Source: Nocardia brevicatena NBRC 12119
GTDB lineage: Bacteria; Actinomycetota; Actinomycetes; Mycobacteriales; Mycobacteriaceae
NCBI RefSeq assembly: GCF_000308495.1
Contig: NZ_BAFU01000012.1
Coordinates: 21,575 to 85,574, forward strand
Reading direction: 5' to 3'
DNA: 64,000 nt
The notes under the pieces were generated by a model. The model made no database searches. It saw nothing but the letters and a program-made list of their open reading frames with translations, and was not told the DNA's origin. Position numbers and translations under genes: made by a program. Within the stretch, counting starts at the first letter, position 1. Each line of letters starts with the position of its first letter. Below are positions 53,781 to 63,995 of the stretch, piece after piece.

Positions 53781-54848
53781 ATGACCCTGCACGACGATGT
53801 GACCACCCGTGGGCAGTCGGACTCGACTGCCCACGGGGCGGCCGGAGATACTGCGCGCATGCCCAGCACTGTCAAGGCTGGAGCCGGTACCCGGAAAGCC
53901 GGTCCAGACAAACATGGCGCACACAGCAATCGGGCCGAGACGATCTTTCGTTCGCTGGCCGTTGCGTCCGGCGGCATTATCGTCGCCGCGATCGGCCTGA
54001 TCGCGCTCTTCCTACTGATCCGGGCGGTACCCTCGCTGGCGGCGAACGAAGCGAACTTCCTCACCACCACCGAGTTCTCGACCACCGACGTCGATCACCT
54101 GCGGTTCGGTATCCGGGACCTGTTCACGGTGACAGTGCTCAGCTCGCTGCTGGCGCTGTTGATCGCCGTTCCCATCGGTATCGGAATCGCGCTGTTCCTC
54201 ACGCATTACGCGCCGAAGGCGCTGGCGCGTCCGTTCGCCGTGGTCGTCGATCTCCTGGCAGCGGTTCCGTCGATCGTGTTCGGTCTCTGGGGCATCTTCG
54301 TCCTGGCGCCGCGGTTGGAACCGGTGGCCCGGTTTCTCAACGACAACCTCGGCTGGTTCTTCTTGTTCGCCGACGGCAACGTCTCGATGTCCGGCGGCGG
54401 CACCATTTTCACCGCGGGCATCGTGCTGGCGGTGATGATCCTGCCGATCATCACCTCTGTCACCCGCGAGGTGTTCAACCTGACCCCGCGGATGCATATC
54501 GAGGCCGCGCAGGCACTCGGCGCCACCAAATGGGAAGTCATTCGCATGACGGTGCTGCCCTATGGCCGCAGCGGTATGATCGCCGGCTCCATGCTCGGTC
54601 TCGGTCGCGCACTCGGCGAGACCATCGCGGTGCTCATCGTGTTGCGCACCGCGGCCAACGCGGGTAACTGGTCGTTGTTCGACGGCGGGTACACCTTCGC
54701 GTCCAAGATCGCCTCGGCGGCGGCGGAATTCAGCCAGCCGCTGCCGACCGGTGCCTATATCGCCGCCGGCTTCGTGCTCTTCGTCCTGACCTTCGTGGTC
54801 AACGCATTGGCGCGCGCCGCATCCGGAGGAAGGGTCAGCGGAGGATGA
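53781..54848 (+). CDS. pstC: Phosphate ABC transporter permease PstC
   Basis: 355 aa. An N-terminal disordered stretch of about 45 residues precedes six membrane helices. [21 protein letters not shown] and the coupling-helix [20 protein letters not shown] (EAA motif) are visible. It begins 10 nt after pstS and its stop overlaps pstA by 4 nt. Confidence 0.94.
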   Translation: MTLHDDVTTRGQSDSTAHGAAGDTARMPSTVKAGAGTRKAGPDKHGAHSNRAETIFRSLAVASGGIIVAAIGLIALFLLIRAVPSLAANEANFLTTTEFSTTDVDHLRFGIRDLFTVTVLSSLLALLIAVPIGIGIALFLTHYAPKALARPFAVVVDLLAAVPSIVFGLWGIFVLAPRLEPVARFLNDNLGWFFLFADGNVSMSGGGTIFTAGIVLAVMILPIITSVTREVFNLTPRMHIEAAQALGATKWEVIRMTVLPYGRSGMIAGSMLGLGRALGETIAVLIVLRTAANAGNWSLFDGGYTFASKIASAAAEFSQPLPTGAYIAAGFVLFVLTFVVNALARAASGGRVSGG

Positions 54849-55765
54849 CCACCACGACAACCGTGACATCGAAATTCGACCGTCCCGTCAAGGCACCGGC
54901 CTTCCGCGAAGTGAGTACCGCCCGGAGGGTGAAGAACTACGCCGCGACGGGCATCATCTGGGCCAGTTTCGCGATCGCTCTGGTACCGCTGATCTGGGTG
55001 CTGTGGGTAGTGGTCGGCCGCGGGTTCGAGGCGATCATTTCCGCCGACTGGTGGTTCAAATCGCTCAACGGGGTGCTGCCCGAGCGGTTCGCCGGCGGTG
55101 TCTACCACGCGATCTACGGAACACTGATCCAGGCCGGTATCGCGGCGCTGATCTCGGTGCCTCTCGGTGTGATGGCGGCCATTTTCCTCGTCGAATACGG
55201 TGCCGGCAGCCGGTTGGCCCGGATCACCACGTTCATGGTGGACATCCTGGCCGGCGTGCCCTCGATCGTGGCGGCGCTGTTCGTGTTCGCACTGTGGATC
55301 GCGACGGCGGGAATGCCGCAGAGCGGCCTGGCCGTATCGTTCGCGCTCGTCCTGCTGATGCTGCCGGTGGTGGTGCGCAGCAGTGAGGAAATGCTCAAAC
55401 TGGTACCGGACGAACTGCGTGAGGCGTCGTACGCGCTCGGTATCCCCAAGTGGAAGACCATCCTGCGGATCGTGGTGCCGACGGCGCTACCGGGCATGAT
55501 CAGCGGAATCCTGCTCGCGGTCGCCCGTGTCATGGGCGAGACGGCACCCGTGCTGGTGCTGGTCGGCTACAGCCGGTCGATCAACTTCGACGTGTTCGAC
55601 GGCAATATGGCCTCGCTGCCGCTGCTGATCTATCAGGAGCTGAGCAACCCCGAGGCCGCCGGTGAAATGCGGGTGTGGGGTGCGGCTCTGACGCTGATTC
55701 TCATCATCGCCCTGCTGTACGCGGCCGCCGCGGTGGTCAACCGGGTGCTCATGCGGAACCGATAA
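54845..55765 (+). CDS. pstA: Phosphate ABC transporter permease PstA
   Basis: 306 aa with six membrane helices; [40 protein letters not shown] and the EAA-type [20 protein letters not shown] are typical. It pairs with PstC to form the channel. Overlaps pstC by 4 nt and is followed 19 nt later by pstB. Confidence 0.94.
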   Translation: MTTTTTVTSKFDRPVKAPAFREVSTARRVKNYAATGIIWASFAIALVPLIWVLWVVVGRGFEAIISADWWFKSLNGVLPERFAGGVYHAIYGTLIQAGIAALISVPLGVMAAIFLVEYGAGSRLARITTFMVDILAGVPSIVAALFVFALWIATAGMPQSGLAVSFALVLLMLPVVVRSSEEMLKLVPDELREASYALGIPKWKTILRIVVPTALPGMISGILLAVARVMGETAPVLVLVGYSRSINFDVFDGNMASLPLLIYQELSNPEAAGEMRVWGAALTLILIIALLYAAAAVVNRVLMRNR

Positions 55766-55784
55766 ACCGAACGGAAACTGATAC

Positions 55785-56561
55785 ATGGCCAAGCGGATCG
55801 ACGTCAAAGACCTCAATATCTACTACGGTAAGTTCCAGGCGATCTCGGATGTATCGCTGACGGTTCTCCCGCGTAGCGTGACCGCGTTCATCGGTCCGTC
55901 CGGTTGTGGTAAGTCCACCGTGCTGCGGTCGCTGAACCGTATGCACGAGGTGACCCCCGGTGCCCGCGTCGAGGGCTCGGTCATGCTCGACGGCGAGGAC
56001 ATCTACGGCGATCGGGTCGACCCGGTCGGCGTGCGTCGCACCATCGGCATGGTGTTCCAGCGCCCGAACCCCTTCCCGACCATGTCCATCCGGGACAATG
56101 TGGTGGCGGGCCTGAAGCTGCAGGGCGTGCGCAACAGGGCCGAACTCGACGAGGTGGCCGAGCGCTCGCTGCGCGGCGCCAACCTGTGGAACGAGGTCAA
56201 GGACCGGCTCGACAAGCCGGGCGGCGGCCTGTCCGGCGGTCAGCAGCAGCGACTGTGCATCGCCCGCGCCATCGCGGTATCGCCCGACGTGCTGCTGATG
56301 GACGAGCCGTGTTCGGCGCTGGACCCGATCTCCACCCTGGCGATCGAGGATCTGATCACCGAGCTGAAGCAGGAATACACCATCGTCATCGTCACCCACA
56401 ATATGCAGCAGGCCGCCCGGGTCAGCGACCAGACCGGGTTCTTCAACCTGGAAGCCCAGGGCAAGCCCGGCAAGCTGGTCGAAATCGACGATACCGAGAA
56501 GATTTTCTCCAATCCGTCCCAGAAGGCGACCGAGGACTACATCTCCGGTCGCTTCGGCTGA
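55785..56561 (+). CDS. pstB: Phosphate ABC transporter ATPase PstB
   Basis: 258 aa ABC protein. Walker [11 protein letters not shown]-loop [15 protein letters not shown], signature [14 protein letters not shown] and Walker [13 protein letters not shown] are all intact. It drives phosphate import by PstSCA. It is the last pst gene and is followed 11 nt after its stop by a strong terminator; phoU is convergent on the other strand. Confidence 0.97.
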   Translation: MAKRIDVKDLNIYYGKFQAISDVSLTVLPRSVTAFIGPSGCGKSTVLRSLNRMHEVTPGARVEGSVMLDGEDIYGDRVDPVGVRRTIGMVFQRPNPFPTMSIRDNVVAGLKLQGVRNRAELDEVAERSLRGANLWNEVKDRLDKPGGGLSGGQQQRLCIARAIAVSPDVLLMDEPCSALDPISTLAIEDLITELKQEYTIVIVTHNMQQAARVSDQTGFFNLEAQGKPGKLVEIDDTEKIFSNPSQKATEDYISGRFG

Positions 56562-56572
56562 CGATCGAAGAG

Positions 56573-56603
56573 AAAAGGCCCGCGCGATCCGCGGGCCTTT
56601 TTC
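56573..56603 (+). terminator. Rho-independent terminator after pstB
   Basis: 12-bp stem AAAAGGCCCGCG / CGCGGGCCTTTT with a 5-nt loop (56573-56601), ending in a T-run. One of the two clearest intrinsic terminators in the window; its A/T ends would let it act on phoU transcripts too. Confidence 0.93.
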
Positions 56604-56627
56604 AATCGGAGCGGCGCGGCCCGAATG

Positions 56628-57290
56628 TCAGTCCTCGCCTTCCTTTTCCGGCGGCAGCACCCCGGTGACGAGGAAGATCACGCGCCGCCCGATGGAGACG
56701 GCGTGGTCGGCGAACCGCTCGTAGTAGCGGCCGAGCAATGTGATGTCGACGGCCGCGGCCACGCCGTACTTCCACTCGCGGTCCATCAGCAGGGTGAACA
56801 GGTGACGGTGCAGATCGTCCATCGCCTCGTCGTCCTGGTTCAGCTGCGCCGCGCGTTCCGGGTCCCGGGTCTCCAGTACTTCCTGGGCGGCGGAGCCCAT
56901 ACCGACCGCGATCCGGCCCATCTCCGCGAAGTAGCCGTTCACGGCCTCCGGCAGGGCGTGGTTGGGGTGGCGCCTACGGGCCACCTTGGCAACGTGCAGG
57001 GCGAGCGCGCCCATCCGGTTCACATCGTTGACGATCTGGATCGCGCTCACCACCTGCCGGAGATCACCTGCCACCGGCGCCTGCAGCGCCAGCAGCGCGA
57101 AGGCCTTTTCCTCGGCATCGGCGATCATCTCGGCAATTCGGTCGTATTCGCTGATGACCTGCTCTGCCAGTGTCAGATCCGCCTGTAGCAGTGACTGGGT
57201 CGCCCGTTCCATGGCCGAACCCGCGAGACCGGCCATCTCGCCCAGCAGGTGGGCGAGCTCGGCCATTTGCTCGTTGTAGATGACACGCAT
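56628..57290 (-). CDS. phoU: Phosphate-specific transport regulator PhoU
   Basis: 220 aa, two three-helix PhoU repeats with the D-x-x-x-D type metal cluster motifs (for example [21 protein letters not shown] and [16 protein letters not shown]). PhoU dampens the phosphate two-component signal in concert with PstB. Here it is convergent with pstB, the arrangement of M. tuberculosis phoY2 (Rv0821c). The ATG at 57290 is supported by the family start MRVIYNEQ. Confidence 0.95.
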   Translation of the reverse strand: MRVIYNEQMAELAHLLGEMAGLAGSAMERATQSLLQADLTLAEQVISEYDRIAEMIADAEEKAFALLALQAPVAGDLRQVVSAIQIVNDVNRMGALALHVAKVARRRHPNHALPEAVNGYFAEMGRIAVGMGSAAQEVLETRDPERAAQLNQDDEAMDDLHRHLFTLLMDREWKYGVAAAVDITLLGRYYERFADHAVSIGRRVIFLVTGVLPPEKEGED

Positions 57291-57401
57291 GAGTCAGAAC
57301 ACTAGTTCGCTCTGCTGACCAAGTCACCAACAACGAGTGAATAAACCCCTGGTAAGCAAGGTAGGTCGGGCACACCCTTGTCGCACGGCGGTCGGGCCCG
57401 G

Positions 57402-60110
57402 TCAGGCGCAGGGGTCGTCGGCGGCGTTGACATGCTCCAGGTCCGATGGCAGTTCCGCCGGCGCGGAGCTGGTCGCCGGTATCTCGGTGATCGGATCGCC
57501 GACGGGGGTCGGTTCGTTCACGACACCTTGGTAGTTCGTCCCGAGTACCACCTCGACGATACCGCCGAGGGTCTCGTCGACCTCCATGGTCACGCCGGGA
57601 ATGGAGCTGGCCACGGTCGCCGCCTCCGCTTCGTGACCGGTCGAGTACCGGACCTTGGTTTCGGGCGAATTACCTTCGGAGTAGTTGTCGGTGTTGTAGA
57701 TCGTGAAACCCGCGTTGCCGAGTTCGGTTGCGGCCGTTCTCGCTGCACCGGTGATACCGGACCCATTGGAGACCAGCAGGGAGACGATGCCGGGGTCGAC
57801 GGCCGTGTATTCCGGCGCCGGCGGTGGTGCGGCGGGAGCGGTGTTGGCCCCCGCCGGAGGCGGTTTCTCGCCGGGCAGCGGCTGATCGTCGCGGATCGCG
57901 CGGAAAATCGCCTTGATATCGGATTCACGCGGGATCTCGTTCCCGTACGACGTGGTACCCGCGGTAGGGATGGTGAGGAAGGTCACGGCACCCGCGTCCA
58001 GTCCCTGCAGCGAGCGGCCGAGGGTGAGTAGATCGTCGGTGGTGACCTTGTCGACGAAGGTCGTGTTACGGAAGGCCGAGACGAAGCCGTTCAGCTTGCC
58101 CGGGTCGAACAGCACCCTGCTGGACAGCGAGCCACGCAACAGGGATGCCAGGAAACGTTGCTGCCGGGCGATCCGGTCGTAGTCGCTGCGCTCCTCGCCG
58201 TAGACGTGCCGGGCCCGCACGTAGTTCAGCGCGGTCGGCCCGCTGATCCGATGCCGTCCCGGTTCCTCCAGGATGGGGCCGAGGACCCCGTCGATGACCG
58301 GCCGCGACGCGCACACCTCGACGCCGCCGATCTTGTCCACCATGGTCTCGAAACCGGCGAAGTCGATACCGATGAAGTGGTTGATCGTGCTGCCGGTCAG
58401 CTTCTGGATGGTGGAAACCAGGCATTTCGGCCCACCCAGGGCGTACACGGCGTTGAGTTTGTCGCCCATGGCCGAGGGATAGATCTCATCGAGGTAGCCG
58501 GGCTTCTCGTTGTCCCAGCGCGCACACTCCGGCCGGGTGACATCCAGGTCGCGGGGGAACGACACCACGACCACGCGCTGCCGGTTCTCGGGGATGTGCA
58601 CCAGCATGGTGGTGTCGGCGCGGGCGCCTTCCGCGTCCTCGATGGTGCCCGCGCCGAGTTCGCCGTTGGCGCCGGCCCGGGTGTCGGTACCCACGAGGAG
58701 ATAGTTCTCGTCGCCGAGCTGGGCGTTCGCGTCGATCACGTTCTCGGTGTTCTCGTCCAGCGCCGAGACCTGGGTGAAGCTGTTGTTGGTGGCCTGCAGG
58801 TAACTCCAGGCGCCGCCGGTGATCAGTAGTGCCAGGGCCGCGAGGAACGCCACCACGCCACGTCCGGCCATACGCAGGCGGCGGTATCGGGGCGGTTCGT
58901 CCCCGGTGCGGGATCGCCGCTTCCTATCGGCGGGCTCGGGCGAGGAGAGAGGTTCGGCGGTCGGCCATCCGCTGGTATTGGTTCTGCCGACTATTCGGGG
59001 TGCGTCCTCGTCGACGGGCGAGAGCACATCGGTGACCTCCTCCGGTTGTACCGCCTCGTCGGCACCTGCCGGGGACGAGGCCGCGATGTCCTGAACCACC
59101 GGTGCGGCATCCCGCACCGCCGGTGCGATCTCCGTTGCTGCGGCGGCGGTGGGCTTGCGCCCGGCCGGGCCGGCGGGGGGTGTGCTGTTCGGTTGCCGGG
59201 CGGCCTGTGAGGATGATTGCGATTCGGTATCGGGCTCGTGCGGGGCCTCGGCCCGGGCAGGGGTCGGAGCGGGGCGCCTCGCTGCAGGGGCGGCCGGGCC
59301 GGCGCCGGTCGGCCCGGGGACGGAGCGGCGTGCCGCGGTCGTCGAGGGGCTGTCACCGGCGGGGGAGTCGGGACGTTCCGGCGCGAGCGGCGGCTGGGCG
59401 GGCGGCATCTTGGAACCGCCCGTGTCGGCCGGGTGGTTCTCGGCTCCGGCGGTTCGGCGGACAGATTCGGACCGACGCGCCCCTTTCGACCGTCCGCTCT
59501 GTTCGGGCGGAGCGTCGCCGGGGCCACGCCCGCGGCGGGTGGGCATACCGGCAGTCGGCACACCGGCCGTATCCGCTCGCCGAGTGGGTCCCTGGGGTTC
59601 ACGATTCGGGGCGGGCTGCCGCGGCGCCTGGCCTTCTCTCGGTCGCGGACCGGAGCCGGAGCGTCGCCGCTCCCGTTCGTCCGGCCGCGCTACCGGGCCG
59701 GTGGGGGGCCTGCCGGCCGAGGCGGATTGTCCATCGGCGGAACGCGATTGCCGCTCCTCGGGGCCGGGGCGCCGGGGCGGCACGCCGGTCTGCCGCGGCG
59801 ACGGATCGGGTTGTTCCTGCTCCCCCGGTCGGGGACGGCGTTGTGCGGGCGGCTGTCCCTCTCCGGACGCACCGCGACGGCCTGTGCCGGGCTCGTCTCG
59901 ACGGCGGGAGGTGCGCTCGCTGTCCACGCGCTCGACCAGATCCTGGACCCGGACCTGGCGGGTGGGCTGGGATGCGGCGGGAGGATTGTTCCGCCGCGGC
60001 CGCCGGGAGGCCCGTGCACCGTCTCGTTCGGGGGATTCCGCCGCGGGATACCGCTCCCACGGGGCTCGACTTCCGGGCCGTGGCGCACGCCCGTGCCGAT
60101 CGTCACCCAC
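57402..60110 (-). CDS. LytR-CpsA-Psr (LCP) family protein with long disordered N-terminus
   Basis: About 902 aa. The first 410 residues are low-complexity, rich in Pro, Arg, Gly, Ala and Gln. A membrane helix (about 415-438) is followed by an LCP domain (about 460-690) with ADTTMLVHIP, VVVVSFPRDLDV, LNAVYALGGPKC, FAGFETMVDKIGGVEVC and VRARHVYGEERSDYDRIARQ, which holds the conserved Arg pair. A LytR_C domain lies at about 770-860 (VSLLVSNGSGITGAARTAATEL). LCP proteins join arabinogalactan or teichoic acids to peptidoglycan. It is longer than Rv0822c (684 aa as I recall), mostly from the N-terminal tail. Start: GTG at 60110, or a TTG one codon earlier. Confidence 0.88.
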   Translation of the reverse strand: MGDDRHGRAPRPGSRAPWERYPAAESPERDGARASRRPRRNNPPAASQPTRQVRVQDLVERVDSERTSRRRDEPGTGRRGASGEGQPPAQRRPRPGEQEQPDPSPRQTGVPPRRPGPEERQSRSADGQSASAGRPPTGPVARPDERERRRSGSGPRPREGQAPRQPAPNREPQGPTRRADTAGVPTAGMPTRRGRGPGDAPPEQSGRSKGARRSESVRRTAGAENHPADTGGSKMPPAQPPLAPERPDSPAGDSPSTTAARRSVPGPTGAGPAAPAARRPAPTPARAEAPHEPDTESQSSSQAARQPNSTPPAGPAGRKPTAAAATEIAPAVRDAAPVVQDIAASSPAGADEAVQPEEVTDVLSPVDEDAPRIVGRTNTSGWPTAEPLSSPEPADRKRRSRTGDEPPRYRRLRMAGRGVVAFLAALALLITGGAWSYLQATNNSFTQVSALDENTENVIDANAQLGDENYLLVGTDTRAGANGELGAGTIEDAEGARADTTMLVHIPENRQRVVVVSFPRDLDVTRPECARWDNEKPGYLDEIYPSAMGDKLNAVYALGGPKCLVSTIQKLTGSTINHFIGIDFAGFETMVDKIGGVEVCASRPVIDGVLGPILEEPGRHRISGPTALNYVRARHVYGEERSDYDRIARQQRFLASLLRGSLSSRVLFDPGKLNGFVSAFRNTTFVDKVTTDDLLTLGRSLQGLDAGAVTFLTIPTAGTTSYGNEIPRESDIKAIFRAIRDDQPLPGEKPPPAGANTAPAAPPPAPEYTAVDPGIVSLLVSNGSGITGAARTAATELGNAGFTIYNTDNYSEGNSPETKVRYSTGHEAEAATVASSIPGVTMEVDETLGGIVEVVLGTNYQGVVNEPTPVGDPITEIPATSSAPAELPSDLEHVNAADDPCA

Positions 60111-60393
60111 CAACGAACCTCGTTTCCATTCCTCGCTGCCATCTCAGCCGGGGGTTCTATCGGCTGGACGGATTCCGCAATGATAACGATTCCGCCACTA
60201 TCGGCCAGTCGGGTAGTCCGCGCGCGCAGATGCTGAAAAGTTGCCGGGCTCGGCGCAACCCGCTTGCCGGCCACCTGCAGCAGACCATACTGCCAACCGT
60301 GCGCAGCGCGGACCCGCCGCGCGGGACACGTGTCGATATATGGCGATCGGGCCCTCGGGCCGCATGGCCCGGGGCGGCACCGCGAAATCCGGT

Positions 60394-61536
60394 TCAGCCG
60401 CCGCTGTGCATGACATCGGCCGCGATCGGGACGGCGGGATCATCCGGATCGTCCAGCCATCCATGGGGCAACGCCACTTTCCCGGCTGATCCCTGACGCC
60501 CGCGGGGGCCTTGCGCGTCGCGGGGGAAGGGGGCGTTGGGGTCGAGCCGCCCGATCAGATCCGCGAGCTCGCTCAGTCGTGAGACGGTGGCGAAGGCGCG
60601 GCGCAATTCGGCCCCGACCGGGAATCCCATTAGATACCAGGCCATATGTTTACGCAGGTCGCGCATGGCCTTGTCTTCGCCGTAGTGGTCGGTCAACAGG
60701 GTGCCGTGCCGTAGCAGGACCTCACCCACCCGGCCCAGACCCGGTGGCGCCGGCTGGGGGCGGCCGCGTAGCGCGGCCTCGAGTTCGGCGAACAGCCACG
60801 GCCGGCCGAGACATCCGCGACCGACCACCACGCCGTCGCAGCCGGTCTCGTCCATCATCCGCACCGCGTCGTCCGCGGAGAAGATGTCGCCGTTGCCGAG
60901 TACCGGAATGGTGGTGACCGTTTCCTTGAGGCGGGCGATGGCGGTCCAGTCGGCCTTACCGGAGTAGCGTTGGGCGGCGGTGCGGGCGTGGAGCGCCACG
61001 GCCGCCGCGCCTTCGGACTCTGCGATGCGGCCGGCATCGAGATAGGTGAGGTGGTCGTCGTCGATACCGATGCGGAATTTGACGGTCACCGGAACGCCGG
61101 CCGGTTCCGCCGCGGCCACCATCGCTCGGACGATCCGGGCGAACAGTGCCCGTTTGTAGGGCAGTGCCGCTCCGCCGCCGAGGCGGGTGACCTTGGGCAC
61201 CGGACAGCCCAGGTTGAGATCGATGTGGTCGGCCCGGCCTTCGCCGACGATGATGCGCACCGCCTCGCCCAGGGTGGCCGGGTCGACCCCGTACAGCTGC
61301 ATGGAGCGTGGGTGTTCGTCGGTGTCGAACGACATCATGTGCAGCGTTTTCTCATTGCGCTCCACCACCGCCCGGGCGGTGATCATCTCGCAGACATAGA
61401 TGGAGGTGGGGCTACCGAACTCGCGGCACAGTTTGCGGAATGCCAAATTCGTGATGCCGGCCATCGGGGCGAGCACCACCGGCGGGTCGACCGGATACGG
61501 TCCGATTCGCAGGGCTGCTCCCACCTCACTGGTCAT
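60394..61536 (-). CDS. dusB: tRNA-dihydrouridine synthase DusB
   Basis: 380 aa FMN enzyme that reduces uridine to dihydrouridine in tRNA D-loops. LAPMAGITNLAFRKLCREFG (FMN site), NLGCPVPKVTRLGGGAAL (catalytic Cys) and GNGDIFSADDA, VGRGCLGRPWLF are visible. The ATG at 61536 has GGTGGA 7 nt upstream; a GTG four codons earlier is an alternative. It is divergent from the Mce-associated-like gene by 68 nt. Equivalent of Rv0823c. Confidence 0.95.
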   Translation of the reverse strand: MTSEVGAALRIGPYPVDPPVVLAPMAGITNLAFRKLCREFGSPTSIYVCEMITARAVVERNEKTLHMMSFDTDEHPRSMQLYGVDPATLGEAVRIIVGEGRADHIDLNLGCPVPKVTRLGGGAALPYKRALFARIVRAMVAAAEPAGVPVTVKFRIGIDDDHLTYLDAGRIAESEGAAAVALHARTAAQRYSGKADWTAIARLKETVTTIPVLGNGDIFSADDAVRMMDETGCDGVVVGRGCLGRPWLFAELEAALRGRPQPAPPGLGRVGEVLLRHGTLLTDHYGEDKAMRDLRKHMAWYLMGFPVGAELRRAFATVSRLSELADLIGRLDPNAPFPRDAQGPRGRQGSAGKVALPHGWLDDPDDPAVPIAADVMHSGG

Positions 61537-61604
61537 CGTCACGTCCACCAGTGTCTCATCCGTCGCCGGGTGGCACTGGCCACCGGGTCGCCGGTCAGGT
61601 GCGG

Positions 61605-62168
61605 ATGAGCGCGCGGTTCGGTGCCGGTTGGCCTGGTGTTCGCCCGGACATCGCCGTGACGCGCGATGCGGTCCGCGTGTCCACCCTGGTTCGGGGCGTG
61701 GTGATCGGTCTGCCGGTGCTCGCGGTGATCGTGCTCGGTGCCCTGCTCTGGGCGGCGCGCGGCGATATCCCCGAACGGGACGACCGAGCGGCGTGCCGAA
61801 CAGCTTGCCACCGATTACGCCGTCGGTGCCGCCACGGTGGACTACCAGGGTCCGAGCGCCCGGAGCATCAACTTCGAGGCCAACACCACCCCGCAGCCGG
61901 CAAGCAAGTTCGATGCCATCGCGCCGAAGCCGGAGCAGATCCGGTGCCGTTGAAATGGACGTCGACGGCTACGCCGATGACCGCGAAGGCGATGTCGGAG
62001 CAGGGTGGGGTCTACAAGGTGAATGTTTTCGTGAACGTCACATCCACCAACGCCCAGGCCCTCGACGGGGCTCGGACCACCGTTGTCTACACCGTCACGC
62101 TGGACGAGAGCGCGGACTGGAAGATCACCGATGTCGGTGAGGTGGACGGCGCCCTGCCGATGAACTGA
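61605..62168 (+). pseudogene. Mce-associated-like membrane protein gene with two compensating frameshifts
   Basis: Reading starts at the ATG at 61605: basic start, one membrane helix (LVRGVVIGLPVLAVIVLGAL), then the frame is lost at about 61777-61779 and regained at about 61941. Between them the sensible protein sequence (ERRAEQLATDYAVGAATVD, then IAPKPEQI) runs in another frame. One G too many in a CGGG run and one C too few in an ATCCCGG word would explain both, giving one unbroken protein of about 187 aa ending VDGALPMN. The reconstructed protein has the anchor plus NTF2-like beta domain of Mce-associated proteins. It could be a sequencing artefact or a damaged gene. Confidence 0.7.
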
Positions 62169-62190
62169 CAACCTCGCTTCCGCCGAAGCA

Positions 62191-62230
62191 CGACGATGCC
62201 GCCGCCCGGGCCCGGGCGGCGGCATCGTCG
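62191..62230. terminator. 40-bp perfect palindrome between convergent genes
   Basis: Two fully complementary 20-nt arms (62191-62210 and 62211-62230) meet at CCCGGGCCCGGG with no spacer. It lies between the stop codons of the Mce-associated-like gene and desA, so it is a likely bidirectional terminator, without U-tracts. A similar spacer-less 32-bp palindrome follows the mbtH-like gene. Confidence 0.75.
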
Positions 62231-62277
62231 AGAGGGTGAGGTGTGTGGCCGGGCCGACCAGTGTGCCCGGCCGGTGA

Positions 62278-63246
62278 TCAGCTTGCGGCCGAAGCCAGTT
62301 TGCGTTCCCGCTTGGCGGCCTCGCGGGCGAGCATGCGGTCGCGCTGTTCTTCGAATTTGACGACGTCCTTGGACAGTTTATCCAGGAAATTGCCGAGTCG
62401 TTCGCGGTTTTCCTCGCCGCGAGCGGTGAAATCGGTGCGACCGAAGATGTCCCACTTCTTCAGCACTGGCTGCACGACTTCTTCCAGGTGCTGACGCAGA
62501 TCGTAGATGCCGTGCTTGGCCATCAGCACGCCGTTGCGTCGGAAGTTGGGCATCCCGGCGCCGGGCATCTGGAAGTTCTCCAGGATCAGGGTGATGGCGT
62601 CCAGTGCCTGGTCGGGGCATAGGTCCAAGGCCGCACCGCACATATTGCGGTAGAAGATCATGTGCAGGTTCTCGTCGGCCGCGATGCGCTGCAGCATCCG
62701 GTCGGCGATGGGGTCGTCGCAGGCTTTGCCGGTGTTGCGGTGCGAGACCCGGGTGGCCAGTTCTTGGAAGGTCACATAGGCGACCGAGTGCAGGAACCCG
62801 GCATCGGCATCGGCGGGCGAGGCGAAGCCGTTGGTCATGTGGACCATGCGGGCCTGTTCGAGCGCGACAGGGTCGACGCCGCGAGTGACAACGAGATAGT
62901 CACGGATAACGATGCCGTGCCGGTTCTCCTCGGCGGTCCATCGACCGACCCAGGTGCCCCAGGCGCCGTCCTGGGAGAAGTTCTCGGCGATCTCGCGGTG
63001 GTAGGAGGGCAGATTGTCCTCGGTGAGGAGGTTTGTGATCATCGCGGCCTTGGCGACTTCACTCAGCTTCGACTGTTCGGGATCCCAGTCGATGCCACCG
63101 AGTGCGGCGAAATTGCGGCCTTCGTCCCACGGGACGTAGTCGTGCGGATGCCACTCTTTTGCCAAGGACAGGTGTCGGTTGACGTTTTCTTCGGCAACCG
63201 GCTCCAACTCCGTAAGCAGTTCGAGTTGAGTCAGATCCCTTGCCAT
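62278..63246 (-). CDS. desA: Acyl-ACP desaturase (DesA1 type)
   Basis: 322 aa soluble di-iron desaturase. Iron-ligand motifs are TAEENRHGI (Glu-x-x-His) and ADENLHMIFY (Glu-x-x-His) with the other Glu residues in ELEPVAEE and VTFQELATR. It puts a double bond into acyl-ACP for mycolate or unsaturated fatty acid synthesis. M. tuberculosis DesA1 (Rv0824c) has the same place. Start at the ATG at 63246 (MARDLTQLELLTELEP); a longer frame upstream is not family-like. Followed by the 40-bp palindrome. Confidence 0.94.
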   Translation of the reverse strand: MARDLTQLELLTELEPVAEENVNRHLSLAKEWHPHDYVPWDEGRNFAALGGIDWDPEQSKLSEVAKAAMITNLLTEDNLPSYHREIAENFSQDGAWGTWVGRWTAEENRHGIVIRDYLVVTRGVDPVALEQARMVHMTNGFASPADADAGFLHSVAYVTFQELATRVSHRNTGKACDDPIADRMLQRIAADENLHMIFYRNMCGAALDLCPDQALDAITLILENFQMPGAGMPNFRRNGVLMAKHGIYDLRQHLEEVVQPVLKKWDIFGRTDFTARGEENRERLGNFLDKLSKDVVKFEEQRDRMLAREAAKRERKLASAAS

Positions 63247-63319
63247 GTAATCAAGCCCTTCATCTGTTGCGGTCTTGCGGGTCGTCCCCCTCGGGTGGAC
63301 CGTTGCCGATGCGGCCATA

Positions 63320-63336
63320 CCTTACGGCACCGTAGG
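63320..63336 (-). promoter_or_regulatory. Dyad ahead of desA
   Basis: CCT-TACGG-CA-CCGTA-GG: a perfect TACGG/CCGTA core with partial flanks, 77 nt upstream of the desA start. Mycobacterial desA1 is controlled by a TetR-type repressor (MadR) on a palindrome; that this is such a site is inference from place and symmetry. Confidence 0.45.
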
Positions 63337-63518
63337 TGTGATACGAAACGCATCCGGCCGATATAAGCGCAGTTTGGTTCACGTCACATAACTGTCGTCG
63401 ACATTCGGCGACCACATGCGAGTGTATGGCCTCGACTCCGTCACAGGCCTATCGAAGTGGAGTTACGGCGCGTTATCGAGGGTGGTTCGCACCACACCCA
63501 CTCCGACGGCGCGTGCCG

Positions 63519-63995
63519 TCAGTTTCTCGTGCGGCCGCCCCGGTAGCCGCGGCTGCTCAGCAGGCCCGCCAGAACACCTCCGGCGTGCCTTCCGGGGCCC
63601 ATCTGCCGGGACAGATAGGCCAGCACGATGGGGGCGAGCAGAGGCATGAGCTCGGCGACCGTCTCGTGGCCGCCGGTTCCCGCGGTTTCCCCCAGCGCGG
63701 TGATCACGAGGGGTTTCTCGGGGCCGAACACCCTGTCCACGATTTTCGCGCCGTCGGTGACGTCGATCCGGTTCAGGTCCACCGCGCCGGCCCCGTCGAC
63801 CAGTTCGCCGTGCCGGGCCAGCGCACCCACCAACGCGGCCGCGCCGTCAGGGCGTAGGGCGTTGGACTGTAGACCGCCGAGCAGGGTGGGCACTGCGGTC
63901 TGTACGGCGGTGGCCGCGGTTACCGGATCCACCCCGAGGCGGCCGGCGATCTGGGGGACGGGAATCTGCGCGAGCAAGTCGTCGAAGGAGGTCAC
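63519..63995 (-). CDS. DUF937 family protein
   Basis: 158 aa, alanine- and glycine-rich. The pattern fits DUF937 (YidB-like): a short helix start (SFDDLLAQIPVPQIAGRLGV), VTAATAVQTAVPTLLGGLQSN, VDRVFG near the middle, VAELMPLLAPIVLAYLSRQM, and a Gly/Arg tail with GLLSSRGYRGG. No function is known. The GTG at 63995 is 5 nt from the window edge, so its ribosome-binding site is not visible and a start further upstream cannot be excluded. Confidence 0.8.
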   Translation of the reverse strand: MTSFDDLLAQIPVPQIAGRLGVDPVTAATAVQTAVPTLLGGLQSNALRPDGAAALVGALARHGELVDGAGAVDLNRIDVTDGAKIVDRVFGPEKPLVITALGETAGTGGHETVAELMPLLAPIVLAYLSRQMGPGRHAGGVLAGLLSSRGYRGGRTRN

